From Candidatus Manganitrophaceae bacterium (GTDB lineage Bacteria; Nitrospirota; Nitrospiria; SBBL01; JAADHI01): a stretch of 42,015 bases of DNA. The stretch lies in assembly GCA_013151935.1 (NCBI GenBank), contig JAADHI010000056.1, positions 1 through 42,015 on the forward strand, given 5' to 3'. The translations under genes were made by a program, and so were the position numbers. A model generated the notes under the pieces. The model worked only from the letters and a program-made list of their open reading frames with translations. It did not search any database and was not told where the DNA came from. Position 1 is the stretch's first letter. Every line of letters begins with the position of its first letter. Below are positions 39,769 to 42,015 of this stretch, in pieces.

Positions 39769-40620
39769 CTAGCCGCGCCAGCAATCCGCAAATTCTTGGG
39801 CGTGTTGCTCAAAGGTAATCGGGAGCCGACCTAAGACCCTCGACACGTCGGGTGAAACAAGCTCGTCCAGTCCGTCCCGCATCGGTTGAAATAGGGACAC
39901 GAATTGCTCGATCAGCGGCTCTGGCGTGCCCTCTTTGGCAAAGGACGCTCGCAAGTCGTCATCGGAGATGCTTGTGTAGCTCACCGATTTCCTTGAGACC
40001 TTCGAGATAATATCTGCGACCTCGCTGTGTGTCATGGCACGGCCACCAGTCACGTTGTAAGCATGGCCCTCATGCCCGCTTTCAGTCAATGACGCGACAG
40101 CCATGGCCGCAATGTCTCGGGTGTCAACGAAGCTGACCTTTGCGTCTGCGGCGGGGAGGCAAATGTCCCCGGTATCGCGGATTGATTGAGCAAACAGCCC
40201 AAAGCTGAAGTTCTGCATGAACCAGTTCGGACGAATGAAGGTGTGTCGCAGGCCGCTCTCCGAGACAATACGCTCAGCACGCGAGAACGGATTGTTGCTC
40301 TGTTCGGCACCCAATGCAGTCATAAGCACGATCGTATCGATTCCCGACGTCTTACTCTCCTCAACGACCCGGGCCACTGTCTTGTCTGGCTCGAGATCAT
40401 CTGCCGGTGCCAACAGAAACACCTGGTCGGCGCCTGCGAGCGCGTTTCCTAAGTCTTCTTTTTGCTCTAGGGATACTTGCACTGCGGATGCGCCTTTGGG
40501 GAGCTTGGCCGTATCGGGGTTCCGCGTCGCGGCTCGAACCACCTCCCCTTTCGCCAGCAACTGCGCGACAACCTCACGACCCACATTGCCCGTTGCTCCA
40601 ACCACTAGAATTGTGCTCAT
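39769..40620 (-). CDS. NmrA-like NAD(P)-binding reductase
   Basis: The start at ATG 40620 has GGAGG upstream; a longer frame is not supported. The 283-residue protein is a Rossmann SDR of the NmrA/QOR2 (TMR) type: ILVVGATGNVGREV, RAATRNPDTAKLPKG, DQVFLLAPADDLE, TFIRPNWFMQNF and VADIISKVSRKSVSY. It probably reduces a quinone or senses NADP(H); catalytic Tyr-x3-Lys is absent as in that group. The gene is visibly richer in G+C than its neighbours and flanked by short genes facing in different directions, so recent acquisition is plausible. Nothing in the 222-base gap after its start (40621-40842) is supportable. Confidence 0.85.
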   Translation of the reverse strand: MSTILVVGATGNVGREVVAQLLAKGEVVRAATRNPDTAKLPKGASAVQVSLEQKEDLGNALAGADQVFLLAPADDLEPDKTVARVVEESKTSGIDTIVLMTALGAEQSNNPFSRAERIVSESGLRHTFIRPNWFMQNFSFGLFAQSIRDTGDICLPAADAKVSFVDTRDIAAMAVASLTESGHEGHAYNVTGGRAMTHSEVADIISKVSRKSVSYTSISDDDLRASFAKEGTPEPLIEQFVSLFQPMRDGLDELVSPDVSRVLGRLPITFEQHAQEFADCWRG

Positions 40621-40842
40621 AAAATTCTCCTCCCTTGGCCCATGAATGAATGTCAGCCAAATGGCCAATCCGTAAACGATCAAGCTAACCCGCGAGCCCA
40701 CGACTCAAAATTGACGCAAGAGTCTAACGAGTCGGGTTGAGCGACTCTCTGATAGAAACCCCGAAACCAAATTCAAAGCTAAATTCTCTAAATATCGCAG
40801 AAGCCATAAATTTTTCTCTCTATTTCAGATTAGCTCCAAAAC

Positions 40843-41406
40843 TTAGAGAGACTCATTTACAATACGTTTAAGTCGTGATAGAAACTTTGGACTTACACGA
40901 GATGAGTCCACTAATCGTTTAAAATGCCTTGCCACTGGAATATTTTCAGGAAATAATTCGATCTGTTTTACTAAATGAGAAACTAGGCGGTGCTCCGCAC
41001 ATAATAAAATTATCTCTTCTTTTTCCAGCAAGCTGACCAGACTATCCGCGAAACGACGATTGATACCTCTGTAAATAGATAGGTGAGGGTTAAAACCGTG
41101 TTTTTTCATTGGATAGCTAGGTTTCCACCAAATTTTTCGGAGATGTGGGCTATCAACCATAAAATATACAATCTCTTCATCTTTGTTAGAAAAGCGCCCT
41201 ACAGGGCCAATCTTCAACACATCATATTTCATAGCTTCCTTGCATTCTTCCAAAATACTTTCAGGGAGTTTTCCTTCATAAGGACCTCGAACCGTCAAAT
41301 GAGGTGCTCGTTTGGGTTTCTCCCCTACCATAATTTCACTTACCATGGAAAAAAAAGCATTAATTTCTGGATCTAATATTTCAAGAAAGATGAAGTATCC
41401 TGGCAT
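40843..41406 (-). CDS. 2H phosphoesterase superfamily protein (2'-5' RNA ligase-like)
   Basis: The 187-residue protein has the two H-x-(T/S) motifs of the 2H superfamily: APHLTVRGPYEG near residue 35 and FNPHLSIYRG near residue 109, separated by a strand-rich core (DVLKIGPVGRFSNKDEEIVY, FMVDSPH). Both catalytic His are present, so a cyclic-phosphodiesterase or 2'-5' RNA-ligase-like activity is plausible. It starts three bases after the stop of the preceding gene (TAG CCG ATG) and has no ribosome site of its own: translationally coupled. Its substrate is not evident. Confidence 0.75.
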   Translation of the reverse strand: MPGYFIFLEILDPEINAFFSMVSEIMVGEKPKRAPHLTVRGPYEGKLPESILEECKEAMKYDVLKIGPVGRFSNKDEEIVYFMVDSPHLRKIWWKPSYPMKKHGFNPHLSIYRGINRRFADSLVSLLEKEEIILLCAEHRLVSHLVKQIELFPENIPVARHFKRLVDSSRVSPKFLSRLKRIVNESL

Positions 41407-41409
41407 CGG

Positions 41410-42015
41410 CTAAAGCACCAAGTAGCGTCGATATTCCATTGGAATATTTGGGTGTGAAAGTACTTTGTACAAAAAACTTGAAAATTTTTCTGCATGGCTT
41501 CGGATAGTCTCTTTATGCTCTCCTTCTTTTAAATACTTTTCTACTTCGTCGTCTTCCTTCCATGTAAGAAAGGACTCGTAAATATTCAGCACTTCTTCCC
41601 ATTCCCCCTCAAGTGAGTCATCATGCAATTCTTCTACGCCAAATGCTAGACGCTCCAAGGGAGTTTTTCTGCAAAGGTTTTTAAACTGAAATGGAGAAGT
41701 AATTGGTTTAACTATGAGAGGAAGTATTGTACTGAATACCGTTAGCATTCGGCTAAACTTGAGATTGACATTTTTCTTTCTCCAAGGTCTATTTGGGTCA
41801 TGACGCCTCTCCTCATAGTTAAGACAAAGTGTTCGCCAATATCGCAAGATATCGTTCAAGAGGAATAAGGGACGAAAAGAACGCTTTCCAGTTTGGTCTC
41901 GGTAGTAATGGTTTAATATCTTTTCTAAACATTGTTCATAAATGTCATCATTTAAAATTGGCTTACTCTCTAACATAAACAAGATGCGAGCTGTAAATAG
42001 GTTTTCACTATCATC
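41410..42015 (-). CDS. C-terminal part of an unidentified protein, possibly nucleotidyltransferase-related
   Basis: The frame is open to the window edge, so the N-terminus is missing; apparent TTG or ATG starts near 41982 are internal. About 202 residues are visible: ENLFTARILFMLESKPIL, then FRPLFLLNDILRYWRTLCLN, NVNLKFSRMLTVFS and a helical acidic end. The pattern (LxTARxLxLLES, FLxNDIxRYWRTLCLNYE, NLKxxFSRxL) is what I recall from proteins with an N-terminal nucleotidyltransferase domain, but that domain is outside the window, so the name is tentative. It is followed by the 2H phosphoesterase with three bases between, so the two form a unit. Confidence 0.55.
   Translation of the reverse strand, partial: DDSENLFTARILFMLESKPILNDDIYEQCLEKILNHYYRDQTGKRSFRPLFLLNDILRYWRTLCLNYEERRHDPNRPWRKKNVNLKFSRMLTVFSTILPLIVKPITSPFQFKNLCRKTPLERLAFGVEELHDDSLEGEWEEVLNIYESFLTWKEDDEVEKYLKEGEHKETIRSHAEKFSSFLYKVLSHPNIPMEYRRYLVL

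Noticed and set aside
1-42015. CRISPR array, insertion sequence or prophage
   Set aside because: No spaced short repeats, transposase, integrase or phage structural gene was seen.

Overview
The window suggests a free-living Gram-negative bacterium. It has a TolC-type channel, a porin ending in Phe, an inverse-autotransporter-like adhesin, several lipoprotein or Sec signal peptides, and tRNA genes with encoded CCA. Gene content (two-component phosphorelay, PilZ, Aat, HemL, spermidine genes, PCP_red-domain proteins) resembles uncultivated deltaproteobacteria-like lineages. That placement is inference; there is no rRNA or marker gene here to fix it.

Layout. 1-3881 (minus): N-terminal 1.29 kaa of a giant surface protein, a beta-barrel followed by a right-handed beta-helix passenger. 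4225-5812: gene-poor accessory stretch with a LuxR-type HTH fragment, a 64-aa ORF and a DUF3800 protein. 5941-6694 (minus): tRNA-Ser(GCT), a small lipoprotein gene and tRNA-Arg(ACG), packed within a few bases of each other. 6951-10056 (plus): ribD, a secreted esterase and ribE. 10044-12667 (minus): PP2C phosphatase, then a 45-aa protein and a TolC-family protein. 12968-19168 (plus): the most unusual locus. It encodes a tandem universal-stress protein fused to five PCP_red domains and three rubredoxin-like Cys4 knuckles, an AhbD/NirJ-like radical SAM/SPASM enzyme ending in a PCP_red domain, a protein made of four PCP_red repeats, a CopD/HemJ-like membrane protein and a secreted protein. 19169-19619: non-coding, AT-rich, with DnaA-box-like sequences. 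19620-22060 (minus): comM/yifB, a lipoprotein, PilZ. 22300-24252 (plus): LtaS-like alkaline-phosphatase-fold enzyme. 24288-26349 (minus): ornithine-type decarboxylase and speE. 26697-28636 (minus): HAD phosphatase and Ste24-like M48 protease. 28974-30845 (plus): porin and small periplasmic protein. 30855-35774 (minus): two histidine kinases and two response regulators. 35970-38392 (plus): aat, hemL, an AtpI-like membrane protein. 38494-42015: accessory end with a degenerate Fic protein, an NmrA-like reductase, a 2H phosphoesterase and the C-terminal part of an unidentified protein.

How genes work together. RibD and RibE are two steps of riboflavin synthesis. The decarboxylase and SpeE give putrescine then spermidine. 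The kinases and receivers form a plausible branched phosphorelay. The PCP_red locus carries ten copies of a domain otherwise known from the C-terminus of dark-operative protochlorophyllide reductase subunit B, plus a radical SAM enzyme resembling heme-pathway enzymes. No photosynthesis genes are visible in the window. I propose it as a stress-linked redox or tetrapyrrole-handling system of unknown function.
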